A DNA stretch of 52,313 nucleotides, taken from NCBI GenBank assembly GCA_002724675.1, contig PBPL01000110.1, forward strand, positions 1-52,313. Reading direction: 5' to 3'. Numbering within the stretch: position 1 is the stretch's first letter; each line of letters begins with the position of its first letter. Source of the DNA: Deltaproteobacteria bacterium (GTDB lineage Bacteria > Myxococcota_A > UBA796 > UBA9615). A model generated the notes under the pieces. It saw nothing but the letters and a program-made list of their open reading frames with translations, did not search any database and was not told the origin of the DNA. The translations under genes were made by a program, and so were the position numbers. Positions 9,147 through 16,950 of this stretch are shown piece by piece.

Positions 9147-10267
9147 GCCACACCCTCATCCTGATCGTGACATGCCTCGTCTTATGCGCGGCATGCGACG
9201 ACTCAGAGATGACATTCACCGAAGCTGTCAGCGCCGTCTACACCCCTTGCGACAAAGCCGACACGAAGCTCCGGGCAGCAGAAAAGGGCATGCAGTTGGT
9301 CTTCGAGCCCTGCGGTTCGAACAACTTCTTCCACTTCGCATGGAACCCCAAGGGCACCTCTCTCTATTACCAAACCAACCAGGGCCCCTGGGTCTTCAAG
9401 GACACCGGAGAGAACTACCCCCTGCGCATCGGCAAGCCGCGGTCCAATGCAGCCTGGCTCGACGACGACACCATCGCGTTCCCCGATGAGAGCGGCCGCC
9501 AGATCGGGGTCTACGAAGTGGGAACGCACGTCCTCCGCCTGCTGGAGATCGTCCCCGTAGAGCCCCAAGAGTTGGTGCGGGGTCGAGAGCAGGGTCAGAT
9601 CTTCTTTCTTGCGGCTGATGTGCCTGGCGGCGTTCAGGACATCTACTCCATGCAAGTTCAGACCGGAAAAGTCGAACGAGCATTCGAGTGGCTGCGGGGC
9701 GGCGTCGAGACGTTCACCTACCAAAGTCCAGCAGACCTGCTCTGCTACCGGGAGATCGGCGTAGCCGATGTGGCCTGCGTACGAGGCGCTGACGGCACCG
9801 CAGTGCACACAGCCCGCAACCGCACACGCGGAACAGTCTCAGTAGACGGCCGATACCTGGTCACTGAGGGAGAGGGAGAGGCGGTTCAGACCTTTCCCGA
9901 TGCAGCGGCGAAGGGGACGAAGATCCCCGACTACTTACCAACGGAGATTCGACCTCCAGCCCTGTGGATCCGAGACCTGAAGACGGGCGAGGAGTTCAGC
10001 TGGAAGGGCGTCCACGGCACTCAGTTTGGTTGGTACGAACCAACTCCCTACTTCGCCTCGTTTGTCATCTGGGGCACAGACAACCAGGCCGCCAACCAAA
10101 ACATCTCCTTGGTGGACCTGCGTCCCGTCCTGAAAGAGCAAGGTTGGACACCACCTACGGATCGTGAGGGCAAGCCCGTGGACCCAGCCGCGGCGTCAGA
10201 GGTGTCCGAGCCGGGCCCGAGATCACCGGGCAAGGGAGCAACGCGCACGGGACGGCTACAGAACTAG
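9122..10267 (+). CDS. Lipoprotein with beta-propeller-like (TolB/WD40-like) repeats, function unknown
   Basis: A 381-residue exported lipoprotein. I chose ATG 9122 because AGGAGA ends 5 bases upstream; the frame is open further upstream inside the M14 gene. A signal peptide ends at the lipobox LCAAC. The mature part has repeated strands with motifs of the type FHFAWNPKGTSLYY and DLKTGEEFSWKGV, each resembling the AWSPDG-like blades of TolB/WD40 propellers. This is weak, family-level evidence, with no assigned substrate. Its 25-base overlap with the M14 carboxypeptidase suggests that the two are made together and may work together at the surface. The C-terminal 30 residues are Pro/Gly/Arg-rich and probably disordered. 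Confidence 0.72.
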   Translation: MHVQRRQLSHTLILIVTCLVLCAACDDSEMTFTEAVSAVYTPCDKADTKLRAAEKGMQLVFEPCGSNNFFHFAWNPKGTSLYYQTNQGPWVFKDTGENYPLRIGKPRSNAAWLDDDTIAFPDESGRQIGVYEVGTHVLRLLEIVPVEPQELVRGREQGQIFFLAADVPGGVQDIYSMQVQTGKVERAFEWLRGGVETFTYQSPADLLCYREIGVADVACVRGADGTAVHTARNRTRGTVSVDGRYLVTEGEGEAVQTFPDAAAKGTKIPDYLPTEIRPPALWIRDLKTGEEFSWKGVHGTQFGWYEPTPYFASFVIWGTDNQAANQNISLVDLRPVLKEQGWTPPTDREGKPVDPAAASEVSEPGPRSPGKGATRTGRLQN

Positions 10268-10276
10268 ACGACGTTC

Positions 10277-10314
10277 GGAGCGCAGAGCCACTTCACCTCA
10301 AGGTGGTGTGCTCC
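10277..10314. terminator. Possible bidirectional hairpin between convergent genes
   Basis: GGAGCGCA (10277-10284) pairs with TGTGCTCC (10307-10314) with one G-U pair, and the inner arms hold CCAC/GTGG. It sits between the convergent ends of the propeller lipoprotein and the next minus-strand gene. There is no clear T run on either side, so termination is only a possibility. Confidence 0.3.
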
Positions 10315-11086
10315 TGAGCGCAGACGAGAGCATCTTCAGGCCCTTCTTTGGGCCCTCGACCGTAGAGGGCCATGAGGTCTCCGTCCGACAGATCTCGTGG
10401 ATCCCCACACGAAAGTCCACGCACTTGAAGCAGCGCGATGGAGTCTCACCATCGGGGTCGTTAGCAACACCACTGAGCGTGCAGTGCGATCCGCTGCGCT
10501 TGTCCCACCACGACAAGCGAATGTCGAACGCTAGAAGCCGCAGATCAAAGCGTGCACCGAGGTCGGCGCGATACGCACCAAGTGCAGCCAAGACTGGCTG
10601 CACTGTCCCCAGATCTAGGGTGCCTCCGTCCTTCACCTTCTTGCTGAGCGAGTCCCAGCGGGTGTCCGCCTCCGGTAGGTGCAGCGTAAAGGTGCCGTGC
10701 TTGTGTCGTTCGTCCCAGTGAGCCTTCAGGACGAGGGTGTCGCCTGCCACTCGTCCCTTGAGATTGGCCCGCAAGCGGTGGATGACCGAGGGGTCGCCCG
10801 TGTAGTTCTCGTAGGTGGGAGAGAGTCCATCTGGCTTGAAGTAGACGACAGGTCCCCCTGCCGGCCCTTCCGCCCCCTCAATTGCTGGCTCTAGCTCGGC
10901 CTCGCCCTCCGCGGGCAGAGAGGACTCTTCCTGGACGTGTGAAGCAGCTTCCGCAAGCTCGGGCTCGGGCTCCGAATCTGCTGGCTCCGTGTCATGGGAG
11001 CGGCATCCCGCGAACAACAGCAACGAAGCGACGGACCAGAGTATCCACGCCGACTGCGGGATAGGCATCGACGATCGAGCAGACAC
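10298..11086 (-). CDS. Lipoprotein, function unknown
   Basis: A 262-residue protein that I do not recognise. A signal peptide ends in the lipobox LLFAGC, followed by a Glu/Pro/Ala-rich linker of about 45 residues and a folded domain with VVYFKPDG, then several tryptophans and four cysteines (including CFKCVDF) in the last 70 residues. The cysteines may form disulfides in the periplasm. The start is GTG at 11086; an ATG at 11068 is equally possible because neither has a clear Shine-Dalgarno. It is last in a minus-strand run of exported proteins and lies 25 bases after the DUF507 gene. Confidence 0.65.
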   Translation of the reverse strand: MSARSSMPIPQSAWILWSVASLLLFAGCRSHDTEPADSEPEPELAEAASHVQEESSLPAEGEAELEPAIEGAEGPAGGPVVYFKPDGLSPTYENYTGDPSVIHRLRANLKGRVAGDTLVLKAHWDERHKHGTFTLHLPEADTRWDSLSKKVKDGGTLDLGTVQPVLAALGAYRADLGARFDLRLLAFDIRLSWWDKRSGSHCTLSGVANDPDGETPSRCFKCVDFRVGIHEICRTETSWPSTVEGPKKGLKMLSSALRSTPP

Positions 11087-11111
11087 CGGGGCGGAGGGCT
11101 GGTTACGGGGT

Positions 11112-11630
11112 CTAGATCAGGCCGCGCTTGCGGCGAATGTCGTCGAGCACTCGTCGATACTCGATGTCCCACTTGTCCGAGCCCGGACGAATGTTCTTCA
11201 GGCGTCCGCGGACCTCTCGATCGAGATCCGCCTCTTCAATGAGGTGCCGACGGAAGATGCGCATCAACGTCTTGCGCATGACCTTATCTTCCCCAAAGAC
11301 CTCATCGATGTGATTGCTGATCATGAAGTTCTCGAGGATCTGACCCGCAATCCACTTGATGCCGTCATCGCCTGTAGGGTGGCCCCGCTCATCAGCGATA
11401 CGGCCCTTGATGCGGCCGAACTGGTCGTAGGTGATCTGCCCGCGCTCCATGAGCTCTCGGGTTTCCTGAATCACGCGATTCTCCTGACGGAGATATTCCT
11501 CAAGAATGGCGCGGATATCTTGTTCAGCCTCGGCGCGACTCTGGTTGTCGACAACGATGTCGCCATCGAGGCTCAAGGTCTCGATGATGTCCTCGGCGAG
11601 GCGGGGGATCTGGGAGCGATAGAGGCGCAT
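11112..11630 (-). CDS. DUF507 family protein
   Basis: A 172-residue soluble, charged, mostly helical protein. The start MRLYRSQIPRLAEDII and the paired arrangement of two similar helical halves fit the DUF507 family, which is common in Deltaproteobacteria, Myxococcota and Aquificae. The function of the family is not known to me. There is no signal peptide or membrane segment, so it should be cytoplasmic, which is odd among its exported neighbours. GAGG lies 8 bases before the ATG, and that Shine-Dalgarno overlaps the stop of the upstream beta-barrel gene, so the two are probably coupled. Confidence 0.85.
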   Translation of the reverse strand: MRLYRSQIPRLAEDIIETLSLDGDIVVDNQSRAEAEQDIRAILEEYLRQENRVIQETRELMERGQITYDQFGRIKGRIADERGHPTGDDGIKWIAGQILENFMISNHIDEVFGEDKVMRKTLMRIFRRHLIEEADLDREVRGRLKNIRPGSDKWDIEYRRVLDDIRRKRGLI

Positions 11631-11639
11631 GACAAGACC

Positions 11640-12650
11640 TCAGAACTTGAACTCGAAGCCACCGCCGAACCGGAACTGGGACAGACGGTAGGAGAAGTGA
11701 GTCATCTCGAAATTGGCGGTCGCCTTTTTCATGGTGACGGACGGGACATCAACACTGCTGTAGCCCAACTCGACGACCACACGGAAGAGCTTGTCCACGT
11801 TCAGATGGAAGCCACCGTAGATCTCACCACCGACCTCAGGCCCTTGGCTGCTCCAGGGGTCGAGATTGTTCTCGTCGAGTGGATTGTTCTCGTCGTTGTC
11901 GATGAGCACAAATTCATCCGCAAGGATGTCGGAGTAGGTGTGGACCCAGCTCAGGACCAGGCCACCACCAATGAATGGCTGGAAGATCCGGAAGAACCGA
12001 ATGTGCGGCAGGGTCAACTCGTAGTTGGCACCAATGGTCAAGGAGAAAGAAGCAACGTGGGAACTACGACGCTGAGCCCCCATGAGCTCGCTGGGATCGG
12101 GCCCAGATGGTTCCTGCCCAGTGGCCACTTCATCGAGGATCAAGTTCCCCGCGTCATCCAGTGGCCGTGGAACGCGCCAGTTGTAGTCGACACCGCCGAC
12201 CCAACCCGATGAGCAGCGGTCATCGTCACCCTGGCCACCGCGGTCGACGCACTCGTCACCACGATTGTAGGTGCCCATAAACCCGATCTTCATGCCTAGG
12301 CCCATGAAGAAGTCGGTAGTGACCGGCACCGTAAAGCCGGCACCCAGCTTCAGAGCTGCGTGCTCCTGAACCGCAGGAACGTGGCCATGGAATCGAAGGC
12401 CAACTCGGAACCAGCGGTGTTCCTTTTGCCACGCGGCAAAAGCCGCATTTTCCTCAAACCGAGAGACATCAGGACTCGAACCCGTGCGGATGCTGACCAC
12501 GTCGCCGGAGCCGTAGCCCCCATCGGAGACCGTCGCACTCTCAGCCTCACCACTGCTGGCCTCAGCTGCCGCCCCAGAGAACAGGACGCAGAGGCCGAGA
12601 ACCATCGACAAGACGCAGAAGCTACGCGATGTGGTCGCCGTTGGGTGCAT
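11640..12650 (-). CDS. Predicted outer-membrane beta-barrel protein
   Basis: A 336-residue exported protein. It has a signal peptide (cleavage near AEASS), a low-complexity Ser/Glu segment, then alternating amphipathic strands rich in Gly, Phe and Tyr such as FFMGLGMKIGFMGTY and VVVELGYSSVDVP. It ends in phenylalanine (FRFGGGFEFKF), the usual C-terminal signal for BAM-dependent barrels. A four-cysteine loop may be surface exposed. I cannot assign a substrate or a family. It is followed immediately by DUF507 on the same strand. Confidence 0.78.
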   Translation of the reverse strand: MHPTATTSRSFCVLSMVLGLCVLFSGAAAEASSGEAESATVSDGGYGSGDVVSIRTGSSPDVSRFEENAAFAAWQKEHRWFRVGLRFHGHVPAVQEHAALKLGAGFTVPVTTDFFMGLGMKIGFMGTYNRGDECVDRGGQGDDDRCSSGWVGGVDYNWRVPRPLDDAGNLILDEVATGQEPSGPDPSELMGAQRRSSHVASFSLTIGANYELTLPHIRFFRIFQPFIGGGLVLSWVHTYSDILADEFVLIDNDENNPLDENNLDPWSSQGPEVGGEIYGGFHLNVDKLFRVVVELGYSSVDVPSVTMKKATANFEMTHFSYRLSQFRFGGGFEFKF

Positions 12651-12674
12651 GGCTCAGTTCCCGATCGTTACGAG

Positions 12675-12694
12675 CTCTCCCGAAGGGGGGAGAG
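12675..12694 (-). terminator. Possible intergenic hairpin
   Basis: CTCTCCC (12675-12681) and GGGAGAG (12688-12694) can pair across a 6-base loop in the 166-base gap between the lipoprotein gene (12817-13317) and the barrel gene downstream. No T run follows on the minus strand, so it may be a pause or processing site rather than a terminator. Confidence 0.25.
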
Positions 12695-12816
12695 TCAGGC
12701 GAGGCGTAACTAGCACAACCGGCCACGAATCGTCCACCGTCAATGCTGTCCAGCTTCCGGAAGCTACCATCCAATCCGAGACCCAGGCGTCAGGTCCCAA
12801 CTGGACCGAAACTGGC

Positions 12817-13317
12817 TTAGTTACCAGAGCCCTCAATGTCACTGATCACGCTGCAGTCTTCCGTGTCGCTGTCACCCCCAGAGAGGCTGACCTCAATCAC
12901 CAGACCGCCCTCGCCCACAGCCCAACCGAGCCCGTCGACCTCGGCGACACCGGTCAGGGATAGGGCCCGTTCCATGGCATCGTCGTGACAAGAGCCCGCG
13001 AGTGCAAAGGCCCCACCGGCTGCCACGTCGCCAGCCAGGACACAATCAGGCAGCTCCAATACAGCAGTTAAGGCGACCCCGTCCTGTTCGAGCTCCGCAG
13101 AGAAGATTGGGAGCCCATTGCCGTTGTCATTGGCAAAAGCAAACACCTCCCAAAAGTCGAGACTGATGCACTCGTTGTCTTGCAGACGCGCAGCAAAGTT
13201 ATAGCTAGCCGAGATGTCGGGAACGGGCTCTACATCCGAGTCATCGCTTGAGCCACAACCGCAAACAACGAAGACAGAGAGGAGCAAAGGAGCGAAGAGA
13301 AAAGAGAGAGGTCGCAT
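12817..13317 (-). CDS. Small lipoprotein, function unknown
   Basis: A 166-residue protein with a signal peptide and lipobox (VVCGC), then a Ser/Asp-rich tether and a compact domain with four further cysteines. I do not recognise the fold; strands such as AVLELPDCVLAG and GLVIEVSLSGG suggest a beta structure. It lies 48 bases after the TonB-C-like gene on the same strand and before the barrel gene, so it probably belongs to the same surface-protein group. Confidence 0.68.
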   Translation of the reverse strand: MRPLSFLFAPLLLSVFVVCGCGSSDDSDVEPVPDISASYNFAARLQDNECISLDFWEVFAFANDNGNGLPIFSAELEQDGVALTAVLELPDCVLAGDVAAGGAFALAGSCHDDAMERALSLTGVAEVDGLGWAVGEGGLVIEVSLSGGDSDTEDCSVISDIEGSGN

Positions 13318-13365
13318 AGCGGCGCCAGTGTACCGGAAGGAACGCAGGTGCTGGCATGTCGATGC

Positions 13366-14037
13366 TCAAGGTTGTTCGGACAGCTGCTGCGAAGGGCTCT
13401 CCCCGGCCTCACCAGCGGAGGGAGCGCTCTCAGTTGCCGGGGACTCTCCGCCTGCCAGCAACACTTGCTCGAGCATGCGCAACTCACCGAGACCTAAGTC
13501 GGGGGGCAAGGTGAGCAATGGCAGCCGCACGGTGCGAGAGCGAACAAAGACCGTGGGATAGGGCACCACTCGAGCCCCCTTGCGGTCCACTTGGTACACC
13601 AACGGATACGACACGGGCATGGGGTCCCCATCGTGTTCGCCAAACTCCAGGTCATCCACTACCCCCTGGAGGCAAGCACCCAATGGACGGAATCCCGGCG
13701 ACACCTCAACCTCGGCCTCGCCGGTCTTGCCGGCGGTGTCCACGGTGAAGGTGACAACGACATCTCCCGGCTCTCCCCCACCCCGCACATGGGTGCGGAA
13801 GCACTGGTAGAAGCGAGCATTGGCGGCGTGAAGCACCGCCAACAACTCGCTGGTATCTAGGTAGCGATCCGTTGGCGACCCAGGAGCATCCAGGTGATCT
13901 GAGGGGCTCCCAGCCGGCCCAGCCGCTGCGACGAGCGAGGCCCAGGTACACAGGAGAGCAAAGGCCACAAATCCAGCACAACAGTGGCGGGTACTAACGG
14001 CCGAGCCAAGCCCGACGCTCCGTTGGCCTTGGCTCAT
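13366..14037 (-). CDS. Exported protein with AgmX/PglI-type TonB-like domain
   Basis: A 223-residue protein with a signal peptide (ends near LVAAAG) and no later membrane anchor. Its central domain (about residues 60-145) has the pattern of the C-terminal domain of AgmX/PglI and TonB: ARFYQCF, then VVVTFTVDTAGKTGEAEV, then LGACLQGVVDDLEF. The two cysteines are placed as in the Glt-like FHA protein of this window (IRYCYQ and VEKCIN), so they may form the same disulfide. A free periplasmic copy without its own anchor is unusual. The C-terminal tail is Ser/Glu/Pro-rich. Its start ATG overlaps the stop of the gene before it (ATGA, 14034-14037), which indicates coupled translation. Confidence 0.75.
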   Translation of the reverse strand: MSQGQRSVGLGSAVSTRHCCAGFVAFALLCTWASLVAAAGPAGSPSDHLDAPGSPTDRYLDTSELLAVLHAANARFYQCFRTHVRGGGEPGDVVVTFTVDTAGKTGEAEVEVSPGFRPLGACLQGVVDDLEFGEHDGDPMPVSYPLVYQVDRKGARVVPYPTVFVRSRTVRLPLLTLPPDLGLGELRMLEQVLLAGGESPATESAPSAGEAGESPSQQLSEQP

Positions 14038-15023
14038 GGTCGGGCTCCTGATGATCGATCGGTCCCTTCGGACGCCAGCGCTCGGATACTTCCCTCTTCC
14101 CGCAAGACCTGGACCACTTCGCCTCGGACTCGGCCCTCAGACCCCTTCGTCTTGACCTCGTGTGTCCATTGACTCGTCCAGGAGTGCGACACCAATCGAG
14201 AGCGGCGACTACGCAGGACAATCAGCCCCGACACCGAAGCCTTACCGCGCAACTCCATGGGACGCGCGGGGTGCGTGTCGGCAGAGCGTTCCAGAACCTC
14301 GCCCTCGTAGGCCATGGCAAGACAGCCCTTGCCACAAGCGCTCGGAGCCTCGGCCCGCCTGTAGGTCAGTGTCCAGGTGCGATCCCTCTGCAGCGACCCA
14401 TCCACCGGCACACGAGTGCGGAACGTCACACTCATGGGGCTGCTCGATTTCGGAGGATGACGCGGCAGGCGCAGAATGGATTGGAGGAACAGATCCCCCA
14501 ACACGGACCCCGGACGTTGGGCTCCAAGAATGTGGGACCATCCGTGCGAGTCCAACAGCTCACCGCTTGCGTGGACACGCAAGGCAACGGACTTGCCATT
14601 CAAGCCCCCGAGCTCCAGTGGCTCACGAGCACCCTCATCTCCTCGCTGCACGGAGCCCTGCAGATCAACGACTCGAACGATCAGCCCCAGACTGCCGTCC
14701 CGGAAGACACGGGCCAGAGATCGATCAAGCCGTCCCTGGCTGCGCGTCCTTACATCGAGCAACCGAGCCTCGACGGGCGCCAAATCAAACCGAGCGGCGT
14801 CAGCTGGTTTTCGGACTAACTGAGTCTCTGCTACCGACTCCACTTCGAATGAGAATGACTCCAACTGGTCCATGGGGAAGAGATATTGGAGGCTCCGCCT
14901 GGGTCCCGCTGAGGCAGGCGAGATCAAGGCGCCGAGGATCAGCGGAATCAGCAGGCGAAGAATCCAGCGTGGCCCCCCTAGGCCAACCGAACTCCGGTCC
15001 TGGTGAACTAGCCTGACAGCCAT
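14034..15023 (-). CDS. Exported protein, function unknown
   Basis: A 329-residue protein with a signal peptide (cleavage near SPASAG after LLIPLILGALI) and a beta-rich mature part. It has no motif I recognise. Repeated patterns such as SLARVFRDGSLGLIVRVVDLQG and the RTRVPVDGSLQRDRTW-type strands resemble lipoprotein-carrier or secreted beta-sandwich domains but are not diagnostic. GGGAGAG lies 7 bases before the ATG. It is the first gene of the minus-strand run and is coupled by ATGA to the TonB-like gene. Its promoter should lie in the A+T-rich gap to the right. Confidence 0.65.
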   Translation of the reverse strand: MAVRLVHQDRSSVGLGGPRWILRLLIPLILGALISPASAGPRRSLQYLFPMDQLESFSFEVESVAETQLVRKPADAARFDLAPVEARLLDVRTRSQGRLDRSLARVFRDGSLGLIVRVVDLQGSVQRGDEGAREPLELGGLNGKSVALRVHASGELLDSHGWSHILGAQRPGSVLGDLFLQSILRLPRHPPKSSSPMSVTFRTRVPVDGSLQRDRTWTLTYRRAEAPSACGKGCLAMAYEGEVLERSADTHPARPMELRGKASVSGLIVLRSRRSRLVSHSWTSQWTHEVKTKGSEGRVRGEVVQVLREEGSIRALASEGTDRSSGARP

Positions 15024-15389
15024 CAGAAACTCTCCCTGAGTCCACGCCCTCTTGACAGCAACAACAGCAGCCTCGTCTGCGTTTTAGAGTCCGATAAGAG
15101 GATCACGGAGGTGTACAATAGGTGCAAGTGGGAGGTTATCTAACAGCGCGGCAAAAATGGCGGATCTACCCATGAACATTAGGAAAACTGCACAAAGGGC
15201 ATACTTGTCCACAAAGTTATCCACAGTTTTTTTCGAGAAATCTTGCTGCGAGAAGCCATTCGCACAAAGGGACACCGTACAGACACATAAAGTGGCAAAA
15301 ATTACTGTCAAGTCATTGAAATTACACAAAAGATGCGCAATGACCATCTTCGAGGCAATTTGAGGAAGTAGTTGGAATTCAAAGGAGAA
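15024..15389. other. A+T-rich gap with DnaA-box-like sites; candidate replication origin
   Basis: A 366-base divergent gap and the longest gene-free stretch of the window. By my count 15181-15360 is about 41% G+C, well below the neighbouring genes. It holds TTGTCCACA at 15205-15213 and the perfect E. coli-type DnaA box TTATCCACA at 15217-15225, 12 bases apart and on the same strand. A third site, TTGTCCACA, lies at 15420-15428 just inside the next gene. T7 and A-rich runs lie beside them and an A+T-rich block at 15294-15340 could serve for unwinding. No dnaA, dnaN, parAB or rpmH gene is visible, so an origin is a hypothesis; the gap must also hold promoters for the divergent genes on both sides. 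A 105-residue frame on the minus strand (15084-15401) is not a likely gene. Confidence 0.45.
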
Positions 15390-16094
15390 ATGAATCCCCA
15401 CTCAGAGGAATCCACAGCCTTGTCCACAAGCGACTCTAAAAAGTCACCAGGTGCTGTGATCCTTGCCGCAGGCAGGGGCCGCCGTATGGGACGAGGAAAG
15501 GCTCTGCTCCCATGGGGCGACCGCTCTCTGCTCGAAGCTTGGGTCGCCAGGCTTCACAGTGTGGGGGCCAGCGAGGTGATTGTCGTCACGGGGCCCGACG
15601 TCACTGCTGTGCGCTCACAGGTCGCAGCCAACCTGAAGGTCCGCTGGGTCATCAACAAAGAACCCGAGCTCACTGGCCCCCGGGAGAGCCTGCTGCTCGG
15701 GCTAGACGCTCTCCCCTCCGATCACCCGGCATGGTTTACGCCCATTGACACCCCCGTCGTAGGGTCCGAGATCATGGAGCAAGTCATCGCAGCTTATGGG
15801 GCGTATGAGCAGGAACACAGTCGCGCGCCGCTCGCGGCACTGCCCGCCTACTGCGAGCGGGTGGGACACCCGGTTCTAGCCAGCCCGGCCTTCATACAAC
15901 ACCTCTTTGAGGGCGAGCGTGGGGACCGCATCGACGCCGTGCTCGCATGGGCCAACCACCGCATTGCGACGATTTCCACCGACGATGTCCGAGTTGCAGG
16001 CAATATGAACCGGCCGGAGGAGTACCAGGCATTCGCACCTCCCCCCGGAGCCCCGTGGGACTGGACTGAAGCCAGCGAAGACGAGCCCCGGTGA
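15390..16094 (+). CDS. MobA/MocA-like nucleotidyltransferase
   Basis: A 234-residue cytoplasmic enzyme with the nucleotidyltransferase signature LAAGRGRRMGRGKALLPWGD at about residues 27-46, then VIVVTGPD, and TPIDTPVV carrying the metal-binding aspartate. This is the MobA-like NTP transferase group, whose members attach CMP or GMP to molybdopterin or activate other substrates. No molybdenum-cofactor gene is nearby, so the substrate is open. AAAGGAG lies 2-9 bases upstream of the ATG and fixes the start. A DnaA-box-like nonamer lies inside its first codons. Confidence 0.85.
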   Translation: MNPHSEESTALSTSDSKKSPGAVILAAGRGRRMGRGKALLPWGDRSLLEAWVARLHSVGASEVIVVTGPDVTAVRSQVAANLKVRWVINKEPELTGPRESLLLGLDALPSDHPAWFTPIDTPVVGSEIMEQVIAAYGAYEQEHSRAPLAALPAYCERVGHPVLASPAFIQHLFEGERGDRIDAVLAWANHRIATISTDDVRVAGNMNRPEEYQAFAPPPGAPWDWTEASEDEPR

Positions 16095-16096
16095 CC

Positions 16097-16888
16097 TCAG
16101 GCTCCAGCCGCCGAGACTAAGCGCGCAGCAGCTTCGGGATCCACCGGATTCTGGGTGATGCCACCGGCCTTGATCGACGTGCCTACGATCACCGCGGACA
16201 CCTGCTTGAGCAATGGGGCGACGGTCTCCGCGGTGACCCCCGAGCCCACGATGACAGGTGCCGCACTACCAGCACCCTCCAGGACAGCAGCGACATCAGC
16301 CAACGCCACGTCTGAACCCGTGGCATCACCGGTAACGATGACCGCATCGGCCATGGCGCGATGCACCAATTCTTCAGTGCGTTCAGTCAGCGAGCGCGCC
16401 TCCCCCAGTGACGAGGAGTGCTTCACATCCACGTCGGCCCACAGGGCAACCCCCTGCGCAGCCCACAACTCTCTCAGACGCAGGGTGTCCCAGGCGCTGC
16501 CCTCGACAATCCCCTGGTCCGTGGCCCGAACCCCAGAGTGCACATTGACGCGAATGAATGTGGCGCCAGCGCTCGCAGCGATGGCGAGAGCCGAACGAGC
16601 GTCATTTCTCAGAACGTTGACCCCCACCTGAACAGCCTCTGGAACCGCCTCGCGGACCGCCGAGACCACCCGAGCCATCGCAGCAACGGTGATCGGCTCC
16701 ACAGAACCGGGCAGAAACGGTCGGTCGCCAAAGTTCTCTACAAGAACTCCGTCAAAACCAACCTCTGCCAACACCCGGGCATCCCGCAGTGCGCTGGCGA
16801 GGACCTCGTCCATCCGGCTCGCCTCTGGCGCCCCCGGCAGCGCCGGAAGGTGGATCATCCCGCAGAGAGTGGGTGGTGGGGTTCGCAC
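16097..16888 (-). CDS. BtpA/SgcQ-family TIM-barrel protein
   Basis: A 263-residue cytoplasmic protein. Motifs GMIHLPALPGAPE, GFDGVLVENFGDRPF and ALWADVDVKHSS with TGDATGSDVAL and a late phosphate-binding-like VIVGSGVTAETV match the BtpA/SgcQ family, which has a TIM-barrel fold. The family is named for photosystem I biogenesis in cyanobacteria but is widespread in non-photosynthetic bacteria and archaea, where its role is not established. I chose GTG 16888 (AGGA 3-7 bases upstream). ATG 16858 would remove 10 residues; an ATG at 16960 overlaps the divergent permease and has no support. It ends 2 bases from the convergent nucleotidyltransferase gene. Confidence 0.82.
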   Translation of the reverse strand: MRTPPPTLCGMIHLPALPGAPEASRMDEVLASALRDARVLAEVGFDGVLVENFGDRPFLPGSVEPITVAAMARVVSAVREAVPEAVQVGVNVLRNDARSALAIAASAGATFIRVNVHSGVRATDQGIVEGSAWDTLRLRELWAAQGVALWADVDVKHSSSLGEARSLTERTEELVHRAMADAVIVTGDATGSDVALADVAAVLEGAGSAAPVIVGSGVTAETVAPLLKQVSAVIVGTSIKAGGITQNPVDPEAAARLVSAAGA

Positions 16889-16950
16889 GGGTCCTGTATA
16901 GCAGGGGCCTGGGAACCAAGCGGACCCATGAGCCCTTCTGGAGGCCAATT

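Noticed and set aside
10989-12212. A 407-residue open frame on the plus strand
   Set aside because: It is antisense to the DUF507 and barrel genes, which have proper Shine-Dalgarno sites, signal or family motifs and normal composition; the frame has none.
15084-15401. A 105-residue open frame on the minus strand in the A+T-rich gap
   Set aside because: No Shine-Dalgarno and no motif. It crosses the DnaA-box region and the start of the nucleotidyltransferase gene; the gap is better explained as regulatory or origin DNA.
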